DNA from: Enterococcus rotai
GTDB lineage: Bacteria; Bacillota; Bacilli; Lactobacillales; Enterococcaceae
Length of the DNA stretch: 64,000 nucleotides
Direction: 5' to 3'
Assembly (NCBI RefSeq): GCF_001465345.1
Contig: NZ_CP013655.1
Location: 1,970,102 to 2,034,101, forward strand
Numbering within the stretch: the stretch's first letter is position 1; every line of letters begins with the position of its first letter. The position numbers and the translations under genes were made by a program. The notes beneath the pieces are model-generated. The model saw only the letters and a list, made by a program, of their open reading frames with translations, was not told where the DNA came from and did no database searches. Shown piece after piece: positions 10,192 to 19,838 of the stretch.

Positions 10192-10992
10192 ATGTTATCA
10201 ATTGGTGATTTTTCAAAGGTTTCCCAGGTTACGCCCAAAACACTACGCTATTACGATGAAATCAACTTACTAAAACCAACGTCTACAGATGTTAAAAGTG
10301 GTTATCGTTATTATGATGTAAGTCAGCTTGAAACCATTCTTTTGATCAAGAGATTGAAAGAATATACATTTTCCTTAGAAGAAATTAAACAAGTTCTTGA
10401 AAGTAAACAGGATCAAGAACTGTTACAGGTAACGATCAATAAAAAGAAAAAGGAAATCAGCCAAAAGATGCAGAGTTATTCCCGATTATTGGAGCGTATC
10501 ACTGATGATTTATCGATATTAGAAAGGGGAAATAAAATAATGTCTTATTTGAACACAATTGAAGTTAAACTTACAGAAGTACCAGAAATGAATCTTTTAT
10601 ATCTTAGAAAACAAATGAATGTCAATGAATATGGTCGCTATATAGGAGAACTGTTTGGTCGTCTGACTGCAGAAAAATTTACGCCCACAGGACCGCCACT
10701 AACAATTTACCATAGTCCAGATTTTGATCCAGAAAATACCGATATGGAATTAGCCGTACCGATTGTTGAACAAAATGAGCAAACGAGAACTTTTCCTGTG
10801 AGTCTATGCGCAGTGTCTACGTATACTGGTCCTTATACAGAATTATCTTCAGTATATAGCAAGATTTTAAAATGGATCGAAGAACAAGGGTACATAATGA
10901 ATGGAGCACCATTTGAAATCTATCAAACAGATCCTAATACCACTGCACCTGATAAAAATATAGTTGAGATCTATTTTCCAGTAGCACTTTGA
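10192..10992 (+). CDS. MerR-family regulator with GyrI-like effector-binding domain
   Basis: The 266-residue protein starts MLSIGDFSKVSQVTPKTLRY, a canonical MerR winged-helix N-terminus, with the second wing segment SGYRYYDVSQL. A coiled-coil dimerisation helix covers about residues 80-115. The remainder (about 120-266) is a GyrI-like/BmrR-type small-molecule-binding domain. Relatives such as BmrR sense multiple hydrophobic drugs and activate efflux genes. No efflux pump lies alongside; the nearest relevant gene is the free-standing GyrI-like protein downstream. The ribosome site AGGAGG is the last element of repeat copy A2. Confidence 0.88.
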   Translation: MLSIGDFSKVSQVTPKTLRYYDEINLLKPTSTDVKSGYRYYDVSQLETILLIKRLKEYTFSLEEIKQVLESKQDQELLQVTINKKKKEISQKMQSYSRLLERITDDLSILERGNKIMSYLNTIEVKLTEVPEMNLLYLRKQMNVNEYGRYIGELFGRLTAEKFTPTGPPLTIYHSPDFDPENTDMELAVPIVEQNEQTRTFPVSLCAVSTYTGPYTELSSVYSKILKWIEEQGYIMNGAPFEIYQTDPNTTAPDKNIVEIYFPVAL

Positions 10993-11018
10993 TAAAATCA
11001 AGTTGAATAATGTCATTT

Positions 11019-11062
11019 AACAGTGATCCCTCAGATTATTAGTCTGTGGGGTTGCTGTTTTA
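11019..11062 (+). terminator. Terminator after the MerR gene
   Basis: An imperfect hairpin pairs AACAG with CTGTT outside and CCCTCAGA with TCTGTGGG inside, followed by TTTT. It separates the MerR gene from the GyrI-like gene. Confidence 0.7.
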
Positions 11063-11186
11063 TTTGTAAGAACCAAGTTAAAAAAGGTTTAAAATAAGCC
11101 TTGAAAATCATTTTAATAGGCATTACTCTTATTCATGAGAACGATATTGATCAATAGCCTCTCAAAATTAAAGGAGGACACAACAC

Positions 11187-11636
11187 ATGAACATTGAAAC
11201 AATACCCAGCCAACGAATTTTTTATATAAGAAGAATTGGAGAATATGGTACTGGAAATTTGAAGCTGATGACAACCTTAAAAGAACGACTAAAACAAGCA
11301 AATCTGTTTAATGAGGATCTAGTTATTTATGGAATTGCCTGGAGTGGACCAAACACGCCGAAAGAACAATGCGTTTATGATGTTTGTGTAACTGTATCAG
11401 CAAGCCAGAAAAAGATTGAAGGAATGGAAGAATCTGTACTCGAAAGTGGTAAGTATGCGATTTATAAAGTAAAACATACTAAAGAAGCCGTTCAAGCTTT
11501 TTGGATGGAGTGGGGGCAATCAGATATTCAAAATAAACAATCATTTGTAGTTGATTTTGATCGTCCCATTTTAGAACGATATCGTGTAAAACAAATTGAT
11601 ACGGGGTACTGTGAGTTTTGTGTACCGATTGATTAA
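11187..11636 (+). CDS. Stand-alone GyrI-like small-molecule-binding protein
   Basis: The 149-residue protein is a single GyrI-like domain: MNIETIPSQRIFYIRRIGEYG at the start, the centre VYDVCVTVS, a GKYAIYKVKHT strand, and ILERYRVKQIDTGYCEFCVPID at the end. Domains of this family bind hydrophobic compounds, either alone or fused to MerR/AraC regulators; some are hydrolases or drug-sequestering proteins. It lies just downstream of a MerR regulator with the same domain, suggesting a shared ligand. GGAGG precedes the ATG. Confidence 0.82.
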   Translation: MNIETIPSQRIFYIRRIGEYGTGNLKLMTTLKERLKQANLFNEDLVIYGIAWSGPNTPKEQCVYDVCVTVSASQKKIEGMEESVLESGKYAIYKVKHTKEAVQAFWMEWGQSDIQNKQSFVVDFDRPILERYRVKQIDTGYCEFCVPID

Positions 11637-11644
11637 TTAGAAAT

Positions 11645-11697
11645 TTGAGCTGAAGAGGTAGATTTTTCTTTTTGCAGGACTAACAACTTCAGCTCAA
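11645..11697. terminator. Candidate terminator between convergent genes
   Basis: TTGAGCTGAAG and CTTCAGCTCAA are perfectly complementary over 11 bp with a loop of about 30 bases. The loop is long and the T-run short, so termination is likely but not certain. Confidence 0.5.
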
Positions 11698-11718
11698 CTT
11701 TACGTTATTAATTAAATT

Positions 11719-13035
11719 TTAGTCAAAAATTCTTTCGATTTCTTTTTGTTTGTGGACAATAAATTCCAACATATCGCGATTTGCTTTGGCTAGTTTTTTA
11801 AACGTCAGATCATCATTATCTCTATCACCAAAATAGGTTACACAAATCATTTGAATCCCACAAATAACGTAAAATACAGCAGATTTTTCAGCTTTTGTTA
11901 ATGGATTTATTTGGTCGTAACTTTTCAAAATCAATGTGAGGAGCGGCAACCAGTCATCATAACGGTCTGAGGTCATTTGGCTTAAGATGCTCGTTGCGCA
12001 ATAGCAAGGATCAACCAAACGAATATTCTGTTCAACTAAGTCGAAATCAATAAAGCCATTGACTTTATTCTCTAAAAATAAAATATTCTCGAAGTTGGGA
12101 TCACGATGAATCATTTGGACTGGGAGTTCTGTATAAAGTTTGCTAAATATTGTTATATAATTGTTGAAAAAGAGTTCTGGAATGGCTAAGTTCCATTGCT
12201 TTACCTGATTTTCTACATCAGGTAGAGCCCATTTTTTTACTGTTTCAAATAAATTAGAGGGATCGCATAAAATTTGTCCTTCTAACGCTATAAATGCGTT
12301 ATGCAACTGAGCAATCGCTGTGCCATAAGCAATTGGGTAGAGCTCTTTTTGGAAAATAGTATCGACTGTTAATGGCGACCCTTTGATTCCTTTTTTCAGA
12401 ACCAACAAAGCTTTATTCTCAACGAACGACTGCCCGTTGATTGTTGGGATCGGTATTGAGGAGGCAAATCCTTGTTTGGCTAAAGCTTCAGCAATGGCAA
12501 TATTTTTTAACTCACCGTTGCGATCCATGGTGTGGTGTAAAAATGCATCAGAGCCTATTTTCCAAACCATTTTTTCTTGTTGAATCCCATTGATCGTTGA
12601 GCATTTTTCAATGGTTGTCACAGGATCGATCAGCCAATTGTTTAAAACCGTTTTAATTTCGTGTTTATTTAAATTCATTAATAGAATCTCTCTCTCTTTT
12701 TTTTCATTAAGTTCATTTTTGTAAATTGCCAGATACCGTTTAGGAGAACAACCATACTCTTTTACAAACGCTTTATAAAAGCCTGCGTAGGTATCAAAGC
12801 CATATAAAAAGGCTGTATCGATCGCTTTTTTTCCAGAAGCAATTTCATAGAGTACTTTTTTTAATCTTCGATTTAAAATATATGCGGATAAAGACATTCC
12901 GACAGCAGCAGAAAATTGTCGATAAAAATAATAGACAGAATAACCTACTTGATTAGCTAAGCATTCGGCTGTAAGTGAGTTATCCAGATTTTTTTCAATA
13001 TCATTTAGTACTATAGTCAACAGTTCTGGCGGCAT
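11719..13035 (-). CDS. AraC-HTH/aminoglycoside-phosphotransferase-like (APH) fusion protein
   Basis: The 438-residue protein joins two domains. Residues 1 to about 105 form an AraC/XylS double helix-turn-helix (LTAECLANQVGYSVYYFYRQ, then GFDTYAGFYKAFVKEYGCSP). Residues about 125-438 form an APH/choline-kinase-type domain with the catalytic loop HRDPNFENILF (H310, D312, N317) and the metal-binding IDFD (D330, D332). The start at 13035 has GAGGAG 8 bases upstream; an open extension to 13074 lacks one. Normally AraC HTHs are C-terminal and fused to sensors, so the N-terminal placement with a kinase is odd. The substrate is unknown. Confidence 0.85.
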   Translation of the reverse strand: MPPELLTIVLNDIEKNLDNSLTAECLANQVGYSVYYFYRQFSAAVGMSLSAYILNRRLKKVLYEIASGKKAIDTAFLYGFDTYAGFYKAFVKEYGCSPKRYLAIYKNELNEKKEREILLMNLNKHEIKTVLNNWLIDPVTTIEKCSTINGIQQEKMVWKIGSDAFLHHTMDRNGELKNIAIAEALAKQGFASSIPIPTINGQSFVENKALLVLKKGIKGSPLTVDTIFQKELYPIAYGTAIAQLHNAFIALEGQILCDPSNLFETVKKWALPDVENQVKQWNLAIPELFFNNYITIFSKLYTELPVQMIHRDPNFENILFLENKVNGFIDFDLVEQNIRLVDPCYCATSILSQMTSDRYDDWLPLLTLILKSYDQINPLTKAEKSAVFYVICGIQMICVTYFGDRDNDDLTFKKLAKANRDMLEFIVHKQKEIERIFD

Positions 13036-13130
13036 GATTGGTCTCCTCTTTTCATGAATAATTACAGTATACATGATTTCTACAAGGAAAAGATTTCCTC
13101 TAGTGCGTAATTTAAATTTTGCAAAAACTA

Positions 13131-13159
13131 TTGACTATATTTGGTTTTCGTGATAGATT
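13131..13159 (+). promoter_or_regulatory. Promoter of the histidine operon
   Basis: TTGACT (13131-13136) and TAGATT (13154-13159) are spaced by 17 bp and lie just upstream of the T-box leader. Transcription should begin near 13166. Confidence 0.75.
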
Positions 13160-13165
13160 GTTTAA

Positions 13166-13490
13166 AAATATATGAGAAAAAAATGAAAAAATACTGACCA
13201 GAATAGTAGATGAGTTGCTTCGTTTTAGAGAGTTTCCGGTTGCTGTAAGGAAATAGCGAAGGATCATTGAACACGCCTGTGAATTATTTTTCTGAAATCA
13301 ACCGTTTAGCTTAACGAAATTAAGTTCGTTTTCTGAATTCAGTAGGAAAAATCGGAGAGCCCGTTATCGCTTCTTAGTTTATCTAACTAACAGAGGTTTT
13401 TACTGTGAAGTAAAAACAAATCTGAGGTGGGACCACGTGAAACTTATTCTCGTCCTCTTGGCTTATTTGCCAAGGGGACGATTTTTTATT
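13166..13490 (+). promoter_or_regulatory. T-box riboswitch, histidine-specific
   Basis: The leader carries the conserved T-box core GAGGTGGGACCACG (13424-13437) followed by a terminator. The candidate specifier is the His codon CAC at 13272-13274, in the usual GAA-codon-GCC context. The tRNA-end-binding motif TGGN has N = G at 13431, which pairs with the C73 discriminator typical of bacterial tRNA-His. Uncharged tRNA-His should stabilise the antiterminator and switch on the his genes. Confidence 0.92.
13451..13487 (+). terminator. T-box-controlled intrinsic terminator
   Basis: CGTCCTCTTGG pairs with CCAAGGGGACG and is followed by ATTTTTTA. It follows the T-box core and is the structure disrupted when uncharged tRNA-His binds. 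Confidence 0.92.
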
Positions 13491-13543
13491 AGTTGGCTAG
13501 TAAGTATAGAGGGAGAACGAAGTGGGATGTTGTTACTGTATGT

Positions 13544-13724
13544 TATCTAGCTTCGCGGGCTAGCACTACGCTCTGCTCCGATCTCAACAATTCCTAAGAG
13601 CTAAAGCTCTAAGGATTGAAGGTCTTCGGAAAAAAGATAAATTCTAAATGAGGCAAAAAGAACCTCAGTTAGAATTTCCTATTTTTCTGTCAGAGCTGGA
13701 CGAGCCCGCTACGCTTTTAAATTT
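13544..13724 (+). repeat. Modular structured repeat, copy B (long form with extra hairpin)
   Basis: This copy has the 5-prime hairpin CTAGCT-TCGCG-GGCTAG, then an inserted module of about 65 bp whose hairpin pairs AGAGCT with AGCTCT and continues into CAATTCC/GGATTG. The inner hairpin pairs AAATTCTAA.TGAGG with CCTCA.TTAGAATTT. The long-range helix is GCGGGCT/AGCCCGC. It ends at the hisZ ribosome site and lies between the T-box terminator and hisZ. Confidence 0.85.
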
Positions 13725-13737
13725 AGGAGGAAAGCAT

Positions 13738-14928
13738 ATGAAATGGAATCGTAGTTTACCGTCAGGTACAAAGGATAAGTTATTTCGAGAAGCTAATGGT
13801 GCCTATCAATTAGAGCAACAAGTTAATGATATCGTGAAAAAAAGAGGGTACCAGCGTATTGATACGCCAGTGATCGAATTTGAAGATGTGTTTTATAGTG
13901 AAGAAAAAAATGAGAAAGAATTTTATCGTTTTTTTGATAAACAAGGTCGCTTACTTGTTTTACGGCCAGATATGACTATGCCAATAGGGCGTGTAATTGC
14001 CACAACAGGAATTCAACCACCACTTAAACTATCTTATAGTGGAAAAGTCTTCCGTTCAAACGATGATATGTTAGGGGAACAAAATGAACTGACACAAGCT
14101 GGTATCGAATTGATTGGCTATTCCTCTTTGAAAGCAGAAGTTGAATGTCTCTCTTGTGCTGTTGAAATTTTAGAGGAACTAGAGATACCTAATTTTCATT
14201 TTGAGTTAGGTCATGCACAAATTTTTCGTTTGATTGTAACATCACTGGGATTAGACGAGACAGCAAAAACAGAACTTCAAACGTATTTTAATCATAAAAG
14301 CTTAACAGATCTTCAACGATTCGTTGCTACTTATCCTAGTGAATTAGATGCATTTATCTGTGCAATTCCCAGATTGTTTGGTGAAGTCGAAGAGGTCTTG
14401 CCAGTCGCTAAAACATTATTGCCTAATGAGTCCAAAATCATTCCAGTCATCGATGAACTAGAAAAACTAATGAGTATTATTAAGAGCTATCATGAAACTA
14501 TTTCATTGACTGTCGATTTAGGGTTAATAACATTGATGGATTATTACACTGGTGTATTGTTTAACGGGTATGCCGATTTAGTTCCAGATATTTTTTTACG
14601 AGGTGGCCGATATGATCATTTGGCGGAACAATTTGATCATCCGATGATTCCAGCCGTTGGATTAGGCATCAATTTAGATACCTTGGTTACATTACAATAC
14701 CAACTAAACAAGCTTGCAGCTTTAAAACCGCCCACAACGCTAGTTCATAGTTCTTTAGCACAATTGGGCAGAGCAGAATCCTTGGTAAAAGAGCATCCTG
14801 ATTATCAGTTATCGTTATTTGAAACATTGGAAGAAGCGATAGAATATGCTGAGAAATGGCAGTATCGACAGGTGATGGAAGTGCTAGAAAATAAAACACA
14901 TGTAATAAAGGTAGGTGACCAAAATTGA
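13738..14928 (+). CDS. hisZ: ATP phosphoribosyltransferase regulatory subunit
   Basis: The 396-residue protein is a class II histidyl-tRNA-synthetase paralogue that lacks aminoacylation activity and forms the hetero-octamer with short-form HisG. The HisRS-like motif 1 region [15 protein letters not shown], then [15 protein letters not shown] and a late [14 protein letters not shown] are visible. The start at 13738 follows AGGAGG by 8 bases; the frame is open further upstream into the repeat element but has no ribosome site there. It is the first gene of the his operon and its stop overlaps the hisG start. Confidence 0.93.
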   Translation: MKWNRSLPSGTKDKLFREANGAYQLEQQVNDIVKKRGYQRIDTPVIEFEDVFYSEEKNEKEFYRFFDKQGRLLVLRPDMTMPIGRVIATTGIQPPLKLSYSGKVFRSNDDMLGEQNELTQAGIELIGYSSLKAEVECLSCAVEILEELEIPNFHFELGHAQIFRLIVTSLGLDETAKTELQTYFNHKSLTDLQRFVATYPSELDAFICAIPRLFGEVEEVLPVAKTLLPNESKIIPVIDELEKLMSIIKSYHETISLTVDLGLITLMDYYTGVLFNGYADLVPDIFLRGGRYDHLAEQFDHPMIPAVGLGINLDTLVTLQYQLNKLAALKPPTTLVHSSLAQLGRAESLVKEHPDYQLSLFETLEEAIEYAEKWQYRQVMEVLENKTHVIKVGDQN

Positions 14929-15563
14929 CACAATTAACGATTGCCCTAACGAAAGGGCGTTTGGAAAAACAGACACTAGCTTTATTTGAACAAGCAGGGA
15001 TCGACATTTCGTTTATACAGGACAAGCAACGAAAATTGATTTTTATTAGCCCTGATCAACGCTTTAAATTTCTTTTAGTAAAAGCGGCTGATGTGACGAC
15101 TTACGTGCGTCATGGCGTAGCAGACCTAGGAATCGTTGGGAAGGATGTCTTGATTGAACATCCAGTTGGTTATTATGAAATGTTGGATTTAAAGATTGGT
15201 GTTTGTAAATTTTCTGTTGCATCAACAAAAAATTATCAACCAGATGATTATAAACGAAAACGGATTGCAACGAAATATCCAACAGTTGCTTCTGAACATT
15301 TTCGTAGAAAAGGCGAAGATGTTGAGATCATTAAGATCGAAGGATCTGTGGAAATTGCACCAGTTTTAGGATTAGCGGATGCAATCGTCGATATTGTCGA
15401 AACAGGAACAACCTTAAAAGAGAATGGTTTAGAGATTTTTGAAGATATCTGTCCAGTTTCAGCGCGAGTAATTGTAAATAAAGCAATGCTTAAACGTAAA
15501 AGACAAGCAATCTTTCGATTGTTTGATGAATTAGAGAATGTGATCGGAGGAGAAACGATATGA
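14925..15563 (+). CDS. hisG: ATP phosphoribosyltransferase catalytic subunit, short form
   Basis: HisG joins ATP and PRPP to give phosphoribosyl-ATP, the first committed and feedback-regulated step of histidine synthesis. At 212 residues it is the short form that depends on HisZ, consistent with the gene next door. Motifs include [15 protein letters not shown] at the N-terminus, [13 protein letters not shown], and the PRPP loop [14 protein letters not shown]. It starts with TTG at 14925, overlapping the hisZ TGA; GTAGGTGA is the ribosome site. The overlap implies coupled translation, fitting the fixed subunit ratio. Confidence 0.95.
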   Translation: MTQLTIALTKGRLEKQTLALFEQAGIDISFIQDKQRKLIFISPDQRFKFLLVKAADVTTYVRHGVADLGIVGKDVLIEHPVGYYEMLDLKIGVCKFSVASTKNYQPDDYKRKRIATKYPTVASEHFRRKGEDVEIIKIEGSVEIAPVLGLADAIVDIVETGTTLKENGLEIFEDICPVSARVIVNKAMLKRKRQAIFRLFDELENVIGGETI

Positions 15564-16840
15564 ACTGGCTGACGGGAAGCACCACAGAAATTTTGACTGC
15601 ATTAAAAGCGGAGGTAAAGCTAGCCCAAGAAGACAACCAAGAGATAGAAGAACAAGTTCGTCAGATCATTCAACAAGTCATTCAAAATGGTGATAAGGCA
15701 CTAAAAAACTATTCAAAAAAATTCGATCAAGTTGAGCTTAAGGACTTGTTTATATCAAAAGAAACAATCGATTTGGGCTACAAACGAGTAGAGGATGAAG
15801 TCATCAAAGCTTTGGAGGCGGCTAAAGAAAATATTGTGAGTTACCATCAAAAGCAAAAACAGCATGACTTTATGGATACAGAAAAACCGGGTGTACTACG
15901 GGGGCAATTAGTGTTACCTTTAGCTCGTGTAGGTGTTTATGTACCAGGAGGGACGGCAGCTTATCCTTCTTCTGTATTAATGAACGTTCTACCAGCTAAG
16001 ATTGCGGGAGTTGAAGAAATCATCATGGTCACTCCTCCTTCAGTTGATGGCATTCCAGATGTAATCTTAGCGGCAGCCAAAATCGCTGGTGTAGATAAGA
16101 TTTTTCAAGTGGGGGGTGCTCAAAGCATTGCAGCCCTTGCTTACGGGACTGAAACGGTACCGAAAGTAGACAAAATTGTCGGACCAGGTAACATTTATGT
16201 AGCGACAGCTAAAAAACAAGTCTTTGGTACCGTTGGAATCGATATGATCGCAGGACCTTCTGAAATCGGGATTATCGCAGATGAAACAGCTAATCCTGCA
16301 TACATTGCAGCGGATTTACTGTCGCAAGCAGAGCATGATACGCTTGCCAGAGCGATCCTAGTAACAGATTCAAACCAGCTTGCAGAGCGAGTTGAAAAAG
16401 AAATTTATCGACAATTAGAGACATTACCGCGCAAAGAAATTGCAAAACAAGCAATCGAAAATCATGGAATGATCATTATTGCTTCAACAGTTGCAGCGAT
16501 GTTTACGATCATGAATGAGATTGCCCCAGAACATTTAGAAGTTCAGTTGCTCGATCCAATCAGCTATTTACATGAAATCAAAAATGCTGGATCGATTTTT
16601 TTAGGCGACTATGCATCAGAACCAGTAGGAGATTATTTTTCAGGAACAAATCATGTGTTGCCAACAAGTGGTACGGCAAAATTTTATTCACCGTTAGGCG
16701 TTTATGATTTTGTGAAGTATAGCCAAGTCACCTATTATACAAAAGAAGCCTTAGCGCAAGCGAAGGACGCAATAGCACTCCTTGCACGAAAAGAAGGTTT
16801 AGAAGCACATGCAAGAGCAGTTGAATATCGGTTTAAGTGA
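15560..16840 (+). CDS. hisD: Histidinol dehydrogenase
   Basis: This 426-residue enzyme oxidises histidinol to histidine in two NAD-dependent steps, the last steps of the pathway. It has the zinc-binding motif [13 protein letters not shown] (Gln and His ligands), the catalytic Glu-His pair in [22 protein letters not shown], and the C-terminal [12 protein letters not shown] with the last histidine ligand. The ATG overlaps the hisG stop as ATGA, and GGAGGAG precedes it. Confidence 0.97.
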   Translation: MNWLTGSTTEILTALKAEVKLAQEDNQEIEEQVRQIIQQVIQNGDKALKNYSKKFDQVELKDLFISKETIDLGYKRVEDEVIKALEAAKENIVSYHQKQKQHDFMDTEKPGVLRGQLVLPLARVGVYVPGGTAAYPSSVLMNVLPAKIAGVEEIIMVTPPSVDGIPDVILAAAKIAGVDKIFQVGGAQSIAALAYGTETVPKVDKIVGPGNIYVATAKKQVFGTVGIDMIAGPSEIGIIADETANPAYIAADLLSQAEHDTLARAILVTDSNQLAERVEKEIYRQLETLPRKEIAKQAIENHGMIIIASTVAAMFTIMNEIAPEHLEVQLLDPISYLHEIKNAGSIFLGDYASEPVGDYFSGTNHVLPTSGTAKFYSPLGVYDFVKYSQVTYYTKEALAQAKDAIALLARKEGLEAHARAVEYRFK

Positions 16841-16876
16841 GTCTAGAAAAGAAGATTTTATACTGGGGGAAAAATA

Positions 16877-17461
16877 ATGAGAACAGCTAGTTTAAAAAGA
16901 GAAACTGCAGAAACAAAAATTGAGTTGAAACTTGATTTAGATCGTCAAGAACCAGTTACGATCCAAACCGGAGTTGGTTTTTTTGATCATATGTTGATTC
17001 TATTTGCTCGTCATAGTCGTATTTCGCTGGAGGTCAATGTAGAGGGTGATTTGGAAGTAGATAGTCATCATACTGTGGAAGATGTCGGGATTGTTTTAGG
17101 GCAATGTATTCGTGAAGCGCTAGGAGATAAGACTGGAATCAATCGCTATGGTACTAGTTTTGTGCCAATGGATGAGTCTTTAGGTATGGCATCTTTAGAT
17201 CTAAGCGGTCGTTCCTATTTAGTGTTTGATGCGGTATTTGATAATCCTAAACTTGGGGATTTTGATACAGAATTGACAGAAGAATTTTTTCAAGCATTAG
17301 CATTCAATACCCAAATGAATTTACATTTAAAAATCTTGCATGGGAAAAATACGCATCATAAGATAGAAGCCTTGTTTAAGGCAACTGGGCGAGCATTGAG
17401 AGAAGCGATAACCGAAAATCCTGATATTCAAGGGGTCAACTCGACGAAAGGAATTTTGTAG
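16877..17461 (+). CDS. hisB: Imidazoleglycerol-phosphate dehydratase
   Basis: The 194-residue enzyme dehydrates imidazoleglycerol phosphate to imidazoleacetol phosphate. The two manganese-binding repeats are clear: [15 protein letters not shown] near the middle and [19 protein letters not shown] near the end, along with the early GVGFFDHML. It is the monofunctional dehydratase; the histidinol-phosphatase domain fused in enteric bacteria is absent. A 36-bp gap separates it from hisD, and it abuts hisH. Confidence 0.97.
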   Translation: MRTASLKRETAETKIELKLDLDRQEPVTIQTGVGFFDHMLILFARHSRISLEVNVEGDLEVDSHHTVEDVGIVLGQCIREALGDKTGINRYGTSFVPMDESLGMASLDLSGRSYLVFDAVFDNPKLGDFDTELTEEFFQALAFNTQMNLHLKILHGKNTHHKIEALFKATGRALREAITENPDIQGVNSTKGIL

Positions 17462-18088
17462 ATGATTATTATCATTGATTATGATACTGGAAATACCCGT
17501 AATGTTCAAAAAGCCTTAGAGTTTGTTGGATTAGAGAATAAAATTTCTGCTGATCCTGCTGAGATACGAAAAGCAGATGGCTTGATTTTGCCAGGAGTCG
17601 GAGCTTTTTCAGTAGCGATGAAAGAGTTGGAACAACGAGGCTTAGTGAGTGTGATCCAAGAAACAGCTCAAAAAGGGACGCCGATTTTAGGAGTCTGTTT
17701 AGGCATGCAGCTACTATTAGAAGGTAGTATGGAAAATGGCTTTACAGAAGGATTGGGCTTGATCGAAGGGCTGTGTGAAAAACTACCTGACGATCCTGAT
17801 TTACCTGTTCCTCATATGGGGTGGAATCAACTTGTAGTAACCGAAGAAACGTCGCTGACAAAAGATGTGTCTAAAGAGTATGTCTATTTTGTTCATTCTT
17901 ATTATGCCGATTGTGAACCCGATGTGATTGATGCAATTGCTCAGTACTCCATTAAAATACCTGCAATGATCTCAAAAGGAACTATTTATGGGACACAATT
18001 TCACCCTGAAAAAAGTAGTGAGGCAGGCTTACGGATTTTAAAAGGATTTAAGGAGGTAGTGGAACATGTACGTTTTACCAGCAATTGA
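17462..18088 (+). CDS. hisH: Imidazole glycerol phosphate synthase, glutaminase subunit
   Basis: HisH is a class I glutamine amidotransferase that feeds ammonia through HisF. This 208-residue copy has the nucleophile motif GVCLGMQLL (cysteine) and the His-Glu pair in QFHPEKSS, completing the catalytic triad. It begins right after the hisB stop without a gap and ends with a 23-bp overlap into hisA, so translation is coupled on both sides. Confidence 0.95.
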   Translation: MIIIIDYDTGNTRNVQKALEFVGLENKISADPAEIRKADGLILPGVGAFSVAMKELEQRGLVSVIQETAQKGTPILGVCLGMQLLLEGSMENGFTEGLGLIEGLCEKLPDDPDLPVPHMGWNQLVVTEETSLTKDVSKEYVYFVHSYYADCEPDVIDAIAQYSIKIPAMISKGTIYGTQFHPEKSSEAGLRILKGFKEVVEHVRFTSN

Positions 18089-18791
18089 TATTAGAGAAGG
18101 AAAAGCAGTTCGTTTAGTTCAAGGGGACTTCCTCCAAAAAACGATCGTCAATCATGATCCCGTAGCCCAAGCACAAGAATTTAAAGACGCAGGTATTCAA
18201 ATGATGCATGTTGTTGATTTAGATGGTGCTTTGATGGGGAAAGCGGCCAATGCGCCTTTAATCGAAGCTATGAAAAAGGCAACTGGCTTAAAAATCGAAG
18301 TTGGTGGTGGTATCCGTACCTTAAAACAAGTAGACGATTATGTGGCACTGGGAATCGATCGAATCATTATTGGTTCAGCAGCTTTAAGTGATCCTGAATT
18401 AGTCAAAGCAGCGGTCAAAAAACATGGGGATAAAATTGCTGTCGGAATCGATGCTAAAAATGGAAAAGTTGCTGTTAGTGGTTGGTTAGATGTGAGTGAA
18501 ACAGACTATTTACAGATGGCTAAGGAAATGGCGGCAATTGGTGTCAAAACAATTATCTACACAGATATTTCTAAAGATGGCACGTTAGCCGGACCAACTT
18601 TTGATGATTATGCACAGCTGGCAAAGATTGTACCGAATGTACAAATCATTGCTTCAGGTGGGGTTAGTAGCAAAGCTGATTTAGTGAAACTAGCAGAATT
18701 AGGGCTGTATGGTGCAATCGTCGGAAAAGCTTTTTATAATGGGACCATTACCTTAGCTGATATGCTGGAGGTGGAACAAATTGCTGACTAA
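18066..18791 (+). CDS. hisA: ProFAR isomerase (phosphoribosylformimino-AICAR ribotide isomerase)
   Basis: The 241-residue TIM-barrel enzyme isomerises ProFAR to PRFAR. The catalytic Asp8 lies in [14 protein letters not shown], the second aspartate region is [13 protein letters not shown], and the phosphate-binding segments GGGIRT and ASGGVSS are present. The ATG at 18066 follows an AAGGAGGTAGTGG ribosome site and overlaps hisH by 23 bp. The end overlaps the hisF start by 11 bp. Confidence 0.96.
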   Translation: MYVLPAIDIREGKAVRLVQGDFLQKTIVNHDPVAQAQEFKDAGIQMMHVVDLDGALMGKAANAPLIEAMKKATGLKIEVGGGIRTLKQVDDYVALGIDRIIIGSAALSDPELVKAAVKKHGDKIAVGIDAKNGKVAVSGWLDVSETDYLQMAKEMAAIGVKTIIYTDISKDGTLAGPTFDDYAQLAKIVPNVQIIASGGVSSKADLVKLAELGLYGAIVGKAFYNGTITLADMLEVEQIAD

Positions 18792-19536
18792 ACGTATTAT
18801 TCCTTGTTTAGATGTTACAGATGGACGAGTAGTCAAAGGAATTAATTTTGTTGATTTACAAGATGTTGGAGACCCAGTAGCGATTGCACGGACATACAAT
18901 GAACAAGGTGCCGATGAGTTAGTTTTTTTAGATATCACTGCTACGAGTGACAAGCGTGAAACGATGATCGAAGTAGTCGAACGGACAGCAGCAGAAGTAT
19001 TTATCCCTTTGACTGTTGGTGGTGGCATTCGGAGTGTTTCCGACATGAAAAGAATGCTGCAGGCAGGGGCCGATAAAATTTCTCTTAACTCAGCGGCAAT
19101 TCAACGACCAGCGCTGATCCAAGAAGGGGCTGAGAAATTCGGTTCACAGTGTATTGTTGTCGCAATTGATGCTAAACGAACAGGTGATTCATGGCATGTT
19201 TTTGTTAAAGGCGGACGTGAAGATACAGGATTAAATGCGATAGAGTGGGCTAAAAAGGCAGTGGCTTTAGGTGCTGGCGAAATTTTACTAACTAGTATGG
19301 ATGCAGATGGTACTAAAGCAGGATACGATCTGGCATTGAATCAAGTTATTTGTGAGGCTGTCAATGTTCCAGTTATCGCGTCAGGAGGATGTGGTAGCGC
19401 AGCAGATATTGTAGAAGTCTTTGAGCAAACTAAAGTCAGTGCGGCTCTAGCTGCTAGTATTTTTCATTATGGAGAGGTAAAAATTCCAGAATTAAAAGAG
19501 TCCTTGGCGCTTAAGGGAATGGAGGTACGTCGATGA
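18781..19536 (+). CDS. hisF: Imidazole glycerol phosphate synthase, cyclase subunit
   Basis: HisF uses ammonia from HisH to convert PRFAR to imidazoleglycerol phosphate and AICAR. The 251-residue TIM barrel has the catalytic D11 in [16 protein letters not shown] and the second aspartate in VVAIDAKR, plus GGGIRS and ASGGCGS phosphate loops. The start is TTG at 18781 inside the hisA end, with GGAGGTGG about 8 bases upstream. TTG starts also occur at hisG in this operon. The 3-prime end overlaps hisI by 4 bp. Confidence 0.96.
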   Translation: MLTKRIIPCLDVTDGRVVKGINFVDLQDVGDPVAIARTYNEQGADELVFLDITATSDKRETMIEVVERTAAEVFIPLTVGGGIRSVSDMKRMLQAGADKISLNSAAIQRPALIQEGAEKFGSQCIVVAIDAKRTGDSWHVFVKGGREDTGLNAIEWAKKAVALGAGEILLTSMDADGTKAGYDLALNQVICEAVNVPVIASGGCGSAADIVEVFEQTKVSAALAASIFHYGEVKIPELKESLALKGMEVRR

Positions 19537-19838
19537 AATTAGATTTTAGTAAAGGTCTATTACCTGCAATTATTATAGAAGAAAAAACAAACGAGGTTTT
19601 GATGCTAGCTTATATGAACGAAGAAAGCTTTGAGAAAACGCTCGAAACAGGAACAACTTGGTTTTACTCAAGATCCCGTCAACAGTTATGGAATAAGGGT
19701 GAGACTAGTGGGAATAGTCAAAAAGTAAAAAGCATCGTGACCGATTGTGATTCAGACACGTTACTTATCACTGTTGAGCAAACAGGACCTGCTTGTCATA
19801 CAGGACAGCATAGTTGTTTTTTCAATGTAATTCTCTAG
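19533..19838 (+). CDS. hisI: Phosphoribosyl-AMP cyclohydrolase
   Basis: The 101-residue zinc/magnesium enzyme opens the adenine ring of phosphoribosyl-AMP. The signatures [20 protein letters not shown] and the metal-binding region [11 protein letters not shown]...[12 protein letters not shown] (aspartates and cysteines) are intact. It is separate from HisE, unlike the fused HisIE of many bacteria. Its TAG stop is formed by the CTAGCT of the downstream repeat element, so the repeat lies right against, or has trimmed, the C-terminus; the end NVIL is nevertheless near the expected length. Confidence 0.95.
   Translation: MKLDFSKGLLPAIIIEEKTNEVLMLAYMNEESFEKTLETGTTWFYSRSRQQLWNKGETSGNSQKVKSIVTDCDSDTLLITVEQTGPACHTGQHSCFFNVIL

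Noticed and set aside
13648-13737. N-terminal extension of hisZ through the repeat element
   Set aside because: The frame stays open, but HisZ homology begins at [15 protein letters not shown] and the only good ribosome site is at the later ATG. The extension is translated repeat sequence by chance.
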